64,000 nucleotides of DNA from Lutjanus erythropterus (Eukaryota; Chordata; Actinopteri; Lutjaniformes; Lutjanidae), in the NCBI GenBank assembly GCA_020091685.1, contig CM034597.1, forward strand, positions 2,302,646 to 2,366,645, in the 5' to 3' direction. A program made the translations under genes and the position numbers. Positions within the stretch are counted from its first letter, which is position 1, and every line of letters begins with the position of its first letter. Below, one piece after another: positions 48,141-57,989 of the stretch. The notes under the pieces are model-generated. The model did no database searches, had not been told where the DNA came from, and was given only the letters and a program-made list of their open reading frames with translations.

Positions 48141-49779
48141 AGCGCTTATGAAACAGTCTCAATTTAATGCCTCTGTATGACTGACATAATCAAACAAGAC
48201 CATCCCTGAGAAGATCAGCTATCTCTATAGTTTTTCTGAATGACTGCTGCCAGATTCTCTGTGAAATCAGATGAAAGGTGTTTACATTTTCCCAGATAAA
48301 GTTATAGTGAGTCGTCTGTCAGCCAAGTAAAAAGAAGCAGGAGGGGGTGTTAAATTAGATCATTTTATTTTTGATGTTATATGTTGTGGTTATGGTGGAG
48401 GAAACACTACCATTTTTGTCCACAGGGGTCTCTAAAATCAACACATCTTAACTTGAAATAAGTCAGCTTTAACTTTTGGTATCACATGGAACACAAACCC
48501 AGGCCTCCTGGGTTAAAGTACTCTGTCTAGACCAGCTCCACCATAAACAAACTGTCTCACTTTTTATACCGCACCCTCATAACTATTACGGTGCTGCCTG
48601 ACAATAGTAAACATGGGTCGTAATCTGTGTTTGCATGTACCCCCATGTCTGCATGGGTTTCCTAGAGGCACTCTGGTTTTGTGGATTCTCCCATCACCCT
48701 TGATTGAGGCCTTGATGGCTTAGAACTAGAGTTATTGTTTTTTTTAAAATAAGTAATTATATACATTTTTATTTATAACCTGTAATCATTTTAATCAGCA
48801 CCTTAACCTATGATATGTATGTTTTATTGTTGTTGTTGTGTGGTATGTTATTTGTTATTTTATGTTTATGAAAGTTTTTTTTTCTTCCATTATACGTCTT
48901 TGGTTTTATTCATTATTATTACTGGGGGGAGGTGGTTCAGGTATTATGCAGTACACAACTGAATGTAATGGGGCAATGCTATTTTATTACCCCTGTATTG
49001 CTAAAAAAAATGATTATCAAAACAAAGAACTGGAGAGTGACTCACCTCACCTTACCTCATCTTTCTTTAATAAACTGTTTGCACAGATGACCTGTACTGC
49101 TTTTCTTTCTGGTGAGGGCAGTTTGAACTAACACCTGAGCCACAGAACTGTGCATTCTGTTTGGAGTTTCTCCTTCATTAGTGTCCCTCTGAGACAAACA
49201 TCTAGAGTATAAATGATGCTTACACACAAAAACACTTCTAGCATTTCTAAAAATAATATGTTGTGAGAAACTATTGTGCTCAGTGTTACTATTTTTTATT
49301 CCATGTTGGTATTCTCCTCTGTTTACAATCATTTCCCTGTGTTTATGTGTTTCTTATATTATCCTTAATTGTGAAACAAATGATAACATTTTATTATTTT
49401 TTCTGTCATTTGATGATGACAAGTAAGGGCTGTATCATTTTCCTAACCCTTCGTCTCAGTTTTATGACTGTGCAAATCTTTTTCATTACTTTTTTAGATC
49501 GGTCTTATAGCACTCTAGAGGATATTCAGCGAAAATGTTCTTCCCTGATTGGCACTTTTCAGTGAAGTGAAATATTTATTTCTCCCTTACAAAAGATGAT
49601 GTACTGTTAGTGTGTCATAGTTAAGTAGATGAACATAGATCAGATTAGGGTCTTAAATCTGTTCATGCTGACATAATTTGTTTTCACTAAAACACTTCTA
49701 TTCATCTTCATCAACATTTTCCCCTCATCCACTGTGGATTGTTCACTCTACTATGAATGAGACAATAATAAGAAGGTGC
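48141..49779. other. Non-coding stretch, no feature seen
   Basis: T-rich; overlapping hydrophobic spurious frames around 48838-49565 reflect base composition. No recognisable content. Confidence 0.5.
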
Positions 49780-50460
49780 TGGATTCAGAACTGCTAGCAA
49801 TCTTTAATAAAACTAAAGCTTCAAGTCTAACCTATGTTCAGTTTAATTAGAAATAACTACTAAATGTAGCTCAGCGTAAGTTCAATCAGGAAGACCTTCT
49901 ATTACGCTGCCTTCATTCATAACTTTCCTTTACTCGTCTCTCTCCTCCTATTCCCTCTAATCAGCTGTTTGTGGGCGTTCATCTTCGTCTTAACTATCCA
50001 ATCAGATTTTGCCACGGTCGCGATAGCCAGTCAATTTGCTGCTGCCAAAACTTTAAATCGCCTCTGTCTTTGCTCCATCAGTTGTCATTCAGTCAGTCGC
50101 GCGACCCTCCTCCACCCCTCTCTCCTCCAGTCATTGGACCCAGGTGCCTGATGATGTTCACCTCGATCCTCCCCGACGCCCTCTCCTCCAGTCTTCAGGT
50201 CCAGGCAGCAGGAGTCTGGAGCCACTTCACCTCACCAGTCTCTGCTTTGCACCTCATCATCACCACCACCACCAGTGTCTAGACCCCGCGGGGTTCTCTT
50301 CACTACAGCTTCATCACCCCCATTTATATATATACATATTGTTTCACCTCAGTGGGGTCTAACCGCCAAAGTCTGTTCATGTTTCATATCTTATGCACGT
50401 GCCAATAAACCATTTCTCTTTTACTCTTAGTCTCTCCTGATTGAACTGAAATTAACACTA
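49780..50460 (+). mobile_element. Promoter- and poly(A)-bearing block, possible LTR-like fossil
   Basis: Has CCAATCAG (about 49998), TTTAAAT (about 50051), a pyrimidine-rich middle and CAATAAACC near 50403, the order seen in LTRs. Clear termini, flanking repeats and a partner LTR were not found, so this is a weak call. Confidence 0.25.
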
Positions 50461-51607
50461 ACTGACCCTTCACTAAGCACTTCCTGTGCTGTCCAATCAG
50501 AGGCTAGCTTTGCATTTGTTGAGGTGGTGTGAATGGGGCTATAAGACAGCAATACTCGGTCTGTCATGAGTTTGGCTGGTGGTGTCTTTTTGTAGTCTGT
50601 CAAAAATCTAAAATGCAAGAGCACACATGTGGGGAATGGACTAAACTTCTCAAACGTATGCAGCAAAATTTTTCCCACATTGCGAGTTTATTTCTGTCAT
50701 CTGTCTCAAACATATGTGTCATATTTCACCATCAGACCAGTGTTTCCTGGGATGTGAGCTAACTTTAGGCTCAGTCTTTCAACATTAACATGATATGTAC
50801 ACAACCATTCAGTAAATTATATTTCAGACCCCCGTTCTTTCAGACGAGAAGGGAGGACTTGGGAGGTGTAGCAACAGTGTTGCCAACTCCTCAGTAAAGA
50901 AAGTAGCTATTGGCTGTCCTAAAAGTCACTAGAGGTTGTGAAATGATGTCATTGCCTAATCTGCATAATTGGCAATTTGCATGGAACTATAATGAATGCT
51001 GTAGGAGAGAGGAATAACATCGTGGGAGAGACATTAAGTGAGTAAAGAACAAAAATATGTTTAGAACTACAAATTAACTTTATTCTGTTAATTCTTGGTT
51101 CGTTTGTTTTGTTTTGTTTTTATTTTGCCATTGAAATAGGCCATCACTTCCCTAAATAACTTCATGAGTTAAATGCTTTGTCTATTCCCACATTACATAC
51201 ATCAATTTTGTCCTGTATGGTTAAATATTAGAATATCAAATTTAATCAAAAGACTGTTACATGGGGTGGAATTGCTAGCTCTACGTCCAACCCAACCCTC
51301 CTCCTTTATCCGGGCTTGGGACCGGCAAAGTGAACCAAAAGAGACACTAAGGCAGAGTTACTTAGGGTTTTAGAGTCACAATATAATGAGCTTTAAGTTA
51401 AAAGAACGTACTGTAGTTTTGGTACATTTTCTAAGGTAATATGGATGTTTACTATATTACTGTATTACTGGAGAGAATGAATTGTGATAATTAATGTCAT
51501 GACATTGGTATGTTTAAACATGACTAATTTATGACTCTTAAAACAAGAGGTGTGCAGCCTTTGACACAACTTGCATCAACTGCATGCTAAGGGCTAAGTA
51601 GGCCTAC
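50461..51607. other. Non-coding; repeat-like piece at 50870-51030
   Basis: GTGTTGCCAACTCCTCAGTAAAGAAAGTAGC...GTCACTAGAGGTTGTG resembles a common fish repeat (gttgccaact.. type), class unknown. Nothing else recognised. Confidence 0.4.
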
Positions 51608-51985
51608 TTAAAGGAGCAATATGTAGCAATTGTGCATGCAAAAATGAGTACAGCAGTCCAAATACTGTGTTGGAGCATAAAACTGGATATTAAAAAACTG
51701 TAAATCCTACTGTAAGTTGATCAGCTGACAACTGTCTGTTAGTGTAAAGCTACTAAAATAACACACTTTGAGTTAAGTGGCTGTCTGTCTCACTGCCTGC
51801 CAAACTCCATTAACATTTTGCTCAATTTAACCATTTAAACATCTACTGCTTATACAAGATTATTAATGATTTCTTCAGACTCTGACACTTACTTATTTGG
51901 CAAACATTTGGCATTAATTTGAACTCTAATTAACGTGAAATAACTAAATAAGAACAGTTATTTTGGTCTGGAATATAAATTTTTA
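51608..51985 (+). repeat. Dispersed repeat rptD, plus copy
   Basis: CTTAAAGGAGCAATATGTAGCAATTG...GCAGTCCAAATACTG and GCTCAATTTAACCATTTAAACATCTAC...AATTTGAACTCTAATTAACG; inverted relative to 47470-47975. Confidence 0.6.
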
Positions 51986-52517
51986 AGGGGGACACCACAG
52001 CTGCACTGTTGTTGTCAGAGTATAGTTTATTTCAAGTTATCGTGTTTGGCGTTGGGACAGACCCATCCTCAACATGAACGTTCCTCCACTGAACAGGCAG
52101 CATCTCAGGTCAAAACAGACTGAAATAAGAGCAGAATTTTCCCTCCCTCTCACTCAGTTCAGTCTCTTTTGCATCCGGCACCCACACATATATATTAAAG
52201 TCCACATCCGCCATACACACACTTGTGTCTGAAACACACAACCTGTGCAGTGTGTGAGTGAAAGTGTGTCAATTACTGTCAGCAGGTGCTAACAGATGAG
52301 TGACGGGCACTGTGCCACGCGGGCCATTTAGCTGCTACCTTGAGATGACACAACATATATTCATCAGATGCCTCATGAGTGACGCACATGCACACACATA
52401 AATATACTAGAAATAAAAGCCAGCTGCACAACACATCCCTCTAGGGCACAGATGCACCCTGCTCTTTCTGTTTACTCCCACAGCTTTGCATCCCCACCCC
52501 ACCAACACACACATTGT

Positions 52518-52520
<3 letters not shown>

Positions 52521-52587
<67 letters not shown>

Positions 52588-52610
52588 TGCGTGTGTGTAC
52601 GCGCGTGTGT
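52521..52610. repeat. (GT)32 microsatellite with compound tail
   Basis: Pure GT from 52521 to 52584, then GTAC/GTGC/GCGC-containing alternating sequence to 52610. His-Thr frames on the minus strand are artefacts. Confidence 0.98.
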
Positions 52611-53132
52611 CACTTATGAGGCATCAGGAGAGAGTTAATACACTGTAGTTTAAGGACATGACAAGCCATAGGTGTAACTCAAACAGCTTAAGCGTCCATA
52701 GAAAGCATACAAAGCTGTTCTCTGTGTGTATGTGTGTGTGTAACAAACAATAAACCAAACCACACAACTAACACAAAAGTACATAAATCCTCCATAATGA
52801 CAAAATCTGATCGATAAAGCAGCTAGTATCTAAACTCTGTTCCCCCCAGCTCTGACTGTCAACAGTTTTTCATCAGGAGTTTCTACTTTGCAACTTTACT
52901 GTCTTGATAAAAGCATGCTTTTATTTGTTTTCATTTATTGTATGCATGCAACAAATAATCTGACTGTATGCTAATGGAATACAAAGTCAGCAACTAGGTG
53001 GTGAACATACACTGTAAAAAAAAATAGTTGAGACATCTTAAAATTTCAAGGCATCGAACTGCAATAGACTTTTAAGTTTTGAACCCGACTTAAAGTTTTG
53101 AAAGTGTTGAAATAAACTTTAAGAAGTTTCAT
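52611..53132. other. Non-coding; possible kinase 3' UTR end
   Basis: The first AATAAA signals I noticed on the minus strand downstream of the kinase stop lie near 52920 and 52936, beyond the SINE at 53133-53467. If used, the 3' UTR would be about 0.8 kb and contain the SINE. Confidence 0.3.
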
Positions 53133-53467
53133 TGTCCATAACCGCTCATCCTTGAAGGGTCATGGCGGGCTGGAGCCTATCTCAGCTGACATTGGGCGAG
53201 AGGCGGGGTACACCCTGGATAAGTCTCCAATTCATCGGAGGACACAGAGAGACAAACAAACGTTCACACCTATGAGCAATTTAGAGTTAACAATTAACCT
53301 ATTATGCTGCATGTGGGAGGAAGCCAGAGCACCTGGAGGGAACCCATACAGACACGAGGAGTTCATGTGAACTCCACACAGAAAAGGCCCTGCCCCAGCC
53401 GGCTGGGGGATCAGGACCTTTATGCTGTGAGGCAGCAGTGCTAACCACTGTGCCACCGTGCCGCCCT
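53133..53467 (-). mobile_element. tRNA-derived teleost SINE (family A), near full length
   Basis: Read on the minus strand this starts with the tRNA-like head (GGCGGCACGGTGGCACAG, then GGTTAGCAC) and runs through the body shared with 18454-18830 (CTCCCACATGC..., AATTGG/AATTGT..., CAGCTGAGATAGGCTCCAGC) to the 3' end AGCGGTTATGGAC. It lies 276 bp past the kinase stop in the same orientation, so it may be part of the kinase 3' UTR if no earlier poly(A) site is used. I found no convincing target-site duplication, so it is probably an older copy. Family name not certain. Confidence 0.85.
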
Positions 53468-53741
53468 TATAACCTTTTGTTTACAGCACATCTGCTTGAG
53501 ATGAGAGATGTCTTGACCTACACATCATATTCTGCAGGCCTAATCATTCCCTCTGTTAGTATAAATCATAAATCAGTTTTAAAATTTGGTTTGGTTTGTG
53601 GCTGCTCAGCCATGCAGTGGAAAGTAATAGTAGATGGTGTCCGAAATCCATTTGACAAGACGCATTAACCTGCCATCATTTCTGCGTGTCTTGTGGTCCT
53701 GTGTTGAGATACCCATAGCGCTGCTGACTGGGTTCACTTTC

Positions 53742-54818
53742 TTAAACTTCTTCAATTTCATCCAAGTCATCAGGATGGGAGTTCTGTGGGACGCTTTGAT
53801 TGAAGAAAGGATGCTGCAGAGCCGCTGAGGCTGTTATTCGATCATAGGGGTTCAGGGTCAGCATCCTTTTAATCAGGTCCACCAGAAGACGATCATTCTC
53901 TCTCTCTCTCTCTCCATTCATTATCACCTGTTCAAGTTCATCAAGAGAGCTAAGTAAAAAATACCTTGAATCTCTACCATAATAGCCTGTCTCTTTTGCA
54001 AACTCCTCTTGTGTCTTGAATCGCCAGCGCTGCTGGCCGTTGTTTACTGATTTGAAAAAAACGGGAGTACGGCTCCCAAGGTCTAGCACCTCATCTTCTG
54101 GCTGGCCTTGAGTCTGTATTATAAAGTTTAGAACATCATAGTCTGAGTTCCCGTTGTAGAGGGGTCTTCCTGTTGCCAGTTCTGCAATTGTTACGCCCAG
54201 AGACCACATGTCTATGACCTCCCAAAATGGGGCATGTAGCACTAGTTCTGGTGCCTTGTAAGAGATGGTCCTCGTATTGAGACCAGGCTGGAAGCTCGAT
54301 GATGGAAGTGCCAGGCCAAAGTCAATCAGCTTGATTCTCAATGGCTGCTGCTGTCGGTCCACAATCATTACATTATCCGGTTTGATGTCCGCATGAGCAG
54401 TTCTAACTGAGTGCAGGTGGTAAATGGCTGTTGTCAGCTGATAAACGATTGGCTTCAGCTCTGTCATAGGAAGTCCCCTGTAATCATGCTCGTGTAAGTA
54501 ATCACGCAGGTTTTGATCAAGGAGTTCGAAGTTAAGACAAATTTTCTCCTTCTCAAAGAAAAATCCATTCCACTTGATGATATTACAAGTGTCCGGATCC
54601 AAATATTGCAGCCGCCTCAGCATGGAAACTTCCTTTCTTGTGATCCGAAGAACAGTGGAGCTATGTTTGTTAATCTTGATGGCCACCCTCTCGCCTGTTT
54701 GAATGTTGCGGCATTTGGATACAAAACCAAAGGCGCCATGTCCGAGATGGGCCTCCACTTCAAAGCAACCTCCAATTATAAGGCCTATAGGCAACATAGA
54801 TCTATAGTGCATTGACAT
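53742..54818 (-). CDS. HIPK-like CMGC protein kinase, single exon, kinase domain only
   Basis: This is an intact 358-residue protein kinase. Seen: glycine loop GHGAFGFV (residues 26-33), VAIK lysine K48, alpha-C glutamate E63, catalytic loop HADIKPDN (D144, N149), DFG at 166-168, YKAPE at 187-191, IDMWSLG at 202-208, and a CMGC-type insert around residues 245-310 before the final RITA...HPFF block (327-339). The HAD (not HRD) loop, IDMWSLG, the QTQGQP segment and the KTQEEF..ETG insert match the HIPK family. HIPKs are usually nuclear kinases acting on transcription factors and corepressors; substrate and location here are inference. Full HIPKs are two to three times longer; this one lacks their homeobox-interaction and C-terminal regions and ends in an acidic tail (DDLDEIEEV). 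The ATG is preceded directly by an in-frame TAA; Met3 and Met8 are alternative starts. The HIPK activation-loop tyrosine appears replaced by N181. It resembles the teleost-expanded HIPK-like genes or a retrocopy; no other gene lies nearby. Confidence 0.95.
   Translation of the reverse strand: MSMHYRSMLPIGLIIGGCFEVEAHLGHGAFGFVSKCRNIQTGERVAIKINKHSSTVLRITRKEVSMLRRLQYLDPDTCNIIKWNGFFFEKEKICLNFELLDQNLRDYLHEHDYRGLPMTELKPIVYQLTTAIYHLHSVRTAHADIKPDNVMIVDRQQQPLRIKLIDFGLALPSSSFQPGLNTRTISYKAPELVLHAPFWEVIDMWSLGVTIAELATGRPLYNGNSDYDVLNFIIQTQGQPEDEVLDLGSRTPVFFKSVNNGQQRWRFKTQEEFAKETGYYGRDSRYFLLSSLDELEQVIMNGERERENDRLLVDLIKRMLTLNPYDRITASAALQHPFFNQSVPQNSHPDDLDEIEEV
53897..53914 (-). repeat. (GA)9 microsatellite inside the kinase coding frame
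   Basis: An 18-bp pure TC/GA run lies in the kinase CDS and encodes alternating Glu and Arg (residues 303-307 and flanks), inside the CMGC insert. Slippage by anything other than a multiple of three units (6 bp) would shift the frame. Confidence 0.9.
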
Positions 54819-54840
54819 TTAAAATGATCTGTTGTTATGT

Positions 54841-54850
54841 TTTTTATATA
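54841..54850 (-). promoter_or_regulatory. TATA-like box upstream of the kinase
   Basis: On the minus strand this reads TATATAAAAA and begins 32 bp before the kinase ATG. A TATA box normally sets the start site 25-31 bp downstream, which would leave almost no 5' UTR. Either translation starts at Met3 or Met8, or the box is chance A/T-rich sequence, or a longer upstream transcript exists. Confidence 0.35.
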
Positions 54851-55053
54851 CTTTGAAGCTATTATCCAAATGTGAAAAAAGATAGTTTGTGTTCACTTGT
54901 TGTCGTTACAATCAGTTTGAAGGTCTAATGTGCACTCAAAGGTTCAGTGAATTCTCTAAAAATTTTTGTGTCAAAATGGGTTGATACATCATATGTTGGC
55001 CAGCATTCCATGTGATGTGATGTCATCAAAGGCATCTAACATTCTAATATGCT

Positions 55054-55154
55054 TGTGTGTGTGTGTATGCGTGTGTGTGCATGTGTGTGCATGTGTGTGC
55101 GTGTGTGTGCGTGTGTGCATGCGTGTGTGTGCGTGTGTGCATGCGTGTGTGTGT
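55054..55154. repeat. Compound TG/TGCG microsatellite upstream of the kinase
   Basis: About 100 bp of alternating purine-pyrimidine sequence made of TG runs interrupted by CG, CA and TATG units. It starts 236 bp upstream of the kinase ATG. Such tracts can form Z-DNA; an effect on expression is inference. Confidence 0.9.
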
Positions 55155-55257
55155 TTATGATTCCATCACATGGAACTTTTAAGTGAAGGAAAACTGTATT
55201 CCGTATTTGAGGTCACAAAATAGATGGTGCTTTTTCCAATATTTGTTTGGAGTTTAG

Positions 55258-55560
55258 AGCTGAAATGATAAATTAATCAATTAGTTGGCTCATTGAGTGA
55301 CTGAAATGAATCAGCAAAAATGGAATGATCGATTCATTGTTAAAAGTCAAATCATGCAAAAATGGCAAACACTCTCTGGTTCCAGTTTCTATGTCAGATT
55401 TCACTCCTTTTCTCTTGTTTTCTATCATTGTGAATACAGTGTCTTTGAGACGGTTTGAGTTGGTCAGACATGCAAGAAATTTAGAAAAGTCTTTTTGGGC
55501 TCTGGGGAATTCTTGCATTTTATTGAATTTAAGTTAAATATAGGAATTACATGCACATCT
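55258..55560. mobile_element. Dispersed hAT-like MITE fragment (ATTAATC type)
   Basis: TTAGAGCTGAAATGATAAATTAATCAATTAGTTGG... and CATTGTTAAAAGTCAAATCATGC resemble the family seen in the other orientation at 27051-27385. The other end was not found. Confidence 0.5.
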
Positions 55561-56150
55561 TGGATTTACCTATAGATTAGGATAACTAAAGCACATTACT
55601 CATGCAAGCATCATCTCCTACGTTCAAAGACAATAAAATGGGTTAATTATAGAATAGTGTGAATCAGTTAATTTGACGATGTAAAATCAGTCTAAAACAT
55701 TTTCCAAGTGAAAGGAGTAAAGAAAACAAAAACAAGTTTGTACAACCACTATCATAAAATCAGACCAGCTCTCTCCATCGTATTTTCAGCTTTTATTCAT
55801 GCCCAGTGACAAGCTACAAAAGTGCACTTAGTAGAGTGCAGGTTTCTGCCAGACCATGATAATGAAGCACCTAATACAACGCTGCCACAACTGCCTGATG
55901 CAACCAGCAGAGATATGCTAAGTTTTGGAAAAAAGGTTTCTTTCTATAGTATAGTACAGCATAGGTTTTCTGAGACGTATGCAAAATTTGTAATAGTGTT
56001 TCTGACCAGGGTTCACCTAACTGTATCAGTTTAATAAGGAGACAATAAACATGGTGTTCCTTCCAAACCATTCGATTCTAAAAAAAAAAGTGATTTATTA
56101 AGAACATGATGTTGCAACCCATCCCTGCCTTTACATGTTAAAGAAAGATG

Positions 56151-57532
56151 AGTTGAATAGGGTTGAAGCAATTCTTCAAGTAACTCGAGTAATTTGATTA
56201 CACCTCGAGGTTTGTTTAAATCCAGACAATTGTACAGTGCACTGTGTTGCGCACGTAAGGGTGGGTACTGAACTTTGGTATTAAACAACTGAATTATCAA
56301 AGACCAGAGTATTGATAAGTACCGGTGTTTAAGTTTTGATGTAATTTATTATCACACCGCTGCAGTGCCTCTCTTTTATGTGTCAATGCAGCTCCTCCAT
56401 ACACACACAAACAGTACGCACACACGGAGCGAGGTCAGTGCGTTTCTCTGTCCCTGTCTGATCTGTTGACTCTCTTCATCACCAGGATGTTTTATAAAAT
56501 CACCCCAAAACCCAACTTGTGTTGTTGGTTTTTCACCTGTGGTTCTGTTTTCACAGCAGCAGAGAAGCTGCATGTGGAGGAGACTTGTTGTTAATGACGG
56601 GATTCATTAAAACAGTCAAAACCAATGTGGTGCTAAATGACATCGTCATCAACCAGGTGCACTTTTAAGATTGGACAACTGTAAAAGGAGGCCTGTACAT
56701 TAAACAGGAGAGTCTGTGTTTCTCTGTCAGAGCGAACAGGTGAAAGAGGAGGAGGGCAGATTGATCACTAATCAATCATGGATTCTGTCATCCTCTCGAC
56801 TGATTAAACAAATAAAATGCCAAAATCGGTCACAAACTATACTTGGGTGTCAGCCTCTATGTGTGAAACACTGCAGAGTGTAACATCATGCTGTTCACAG
56901 ACAGTCCGCTGTCAGGAGTTTGACAGAGTCAGAGAGGGCCGTATCTAGAAAGGAACCCTAGACCCGCGAAAGATTGTGCAAGTTTGATTATTTTACCAGA
57001 AACAACAAATGTAAATCTCGCAATAGTTTTGCAAATCAAGAGTTCTCTTCTAGACACGACAGAGAAATGTGCACAGCTCCAACAATAGAAAATCATGTTG
57101 TGGTGCTGTTTTTAATGTGACAGGCCACATTGAATAAAACACTGTATTCACTGAGCCACAGAGAGTCACTGAAAGACTGATCACTGACCTGTTGTGATGG
57201 AAGAACTTCTCAGATCCATTACTTAAGTAAAAGCACTAATAACACAATGTAAAAATACTTAATTACAATTAAAAATGTTACATGTAATAGTTTCCTTTTT
57301 TGGAAAATCAACATTTTTATTGTTTTTGTTGTACTTTAATGGTACCTGTCTTGGTATTTTTGATCATTAAATACAGACCTACAAAATCATTAGAGGAGAA
57401 AAAGGATTTTATTACCAGTGCTCTTAAATAAAGCTAAAGTAATTACAGAATGCACAATATTTCTTATCCGATTACTCAATCAATCGATTACTCAATTACT
57501 AAAAGAATCGATAGCTGCAAGCCCAGTTTAAT
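56151..57532. mobile_element. hAT-like element (ACTCGAGTAATTTGATTAC / CGATTACTCAATTAC ends)
   Basis: The element would span 56159-57524 (1366 bp). Ends are inverted and A/T-rich: AGGGTTGAAGCAATTC at the left and, inward from the right, GGGCTTGCAGCTATCGATTC. Flanks AGTTGAAT (56151-56158) and AGTTTAAT (57525-57532) match at 7 of 8. The end sequences resemble a common teleost hAT family. No transposase. Confidence 0.6.
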
Positions 57533-57989
57533 CTCACTCAGTTATGCCTCCCGCCTCCTTCACAGTTTGCTGCAAAGATAAAAACAAGGATTTTTTCATC
57601 ATGTGTCATGCCTAACCTTTGTGGATCATAACATATTGGGTATAGAATTAATCTGCAGATGCTCCGGTTTAAGATCAGACCAAACTTTTCTGCGGATGTT
57701 GGGTGTTTGAGCCACAACAAATGCCAAAATGTGGCATGCAACAGACAATTTGAACCTTGTTTTCTGCCTAGCAGTTGATGACTTGCGGACCCTACCACCC
57801 TGATTAAGAGGAGTGAGGAGAATATGAGGCTAATGGGTCCAGTGATATGCAAGATTAGTTTCATCTGCACAACAGTGTAATCAAAGAGTTAACATTGAAA
57901 CTTTGCCATAAAATGGGCTGTACATGAAATATTGGCAGGTTTTGATGTAGGATTATTTGTATTGATCTTAAAATGTTGTGTAAAGAAAT

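Noticed and set aside
48838-49565. Hydrophobic frames suggesting small membrane proteins
   Set aside because: T-rich composition gives Phe/Leu-rich translation; no conserved motif or start context.
52407-52613. 68-codon frame with a His-Thr run
   Set aside because: Produced by the GT microsatellite.
54513-54815. 100-codon plus-strand frame
   Set aside because: Antisense shadow of the kinase N-terminal half.
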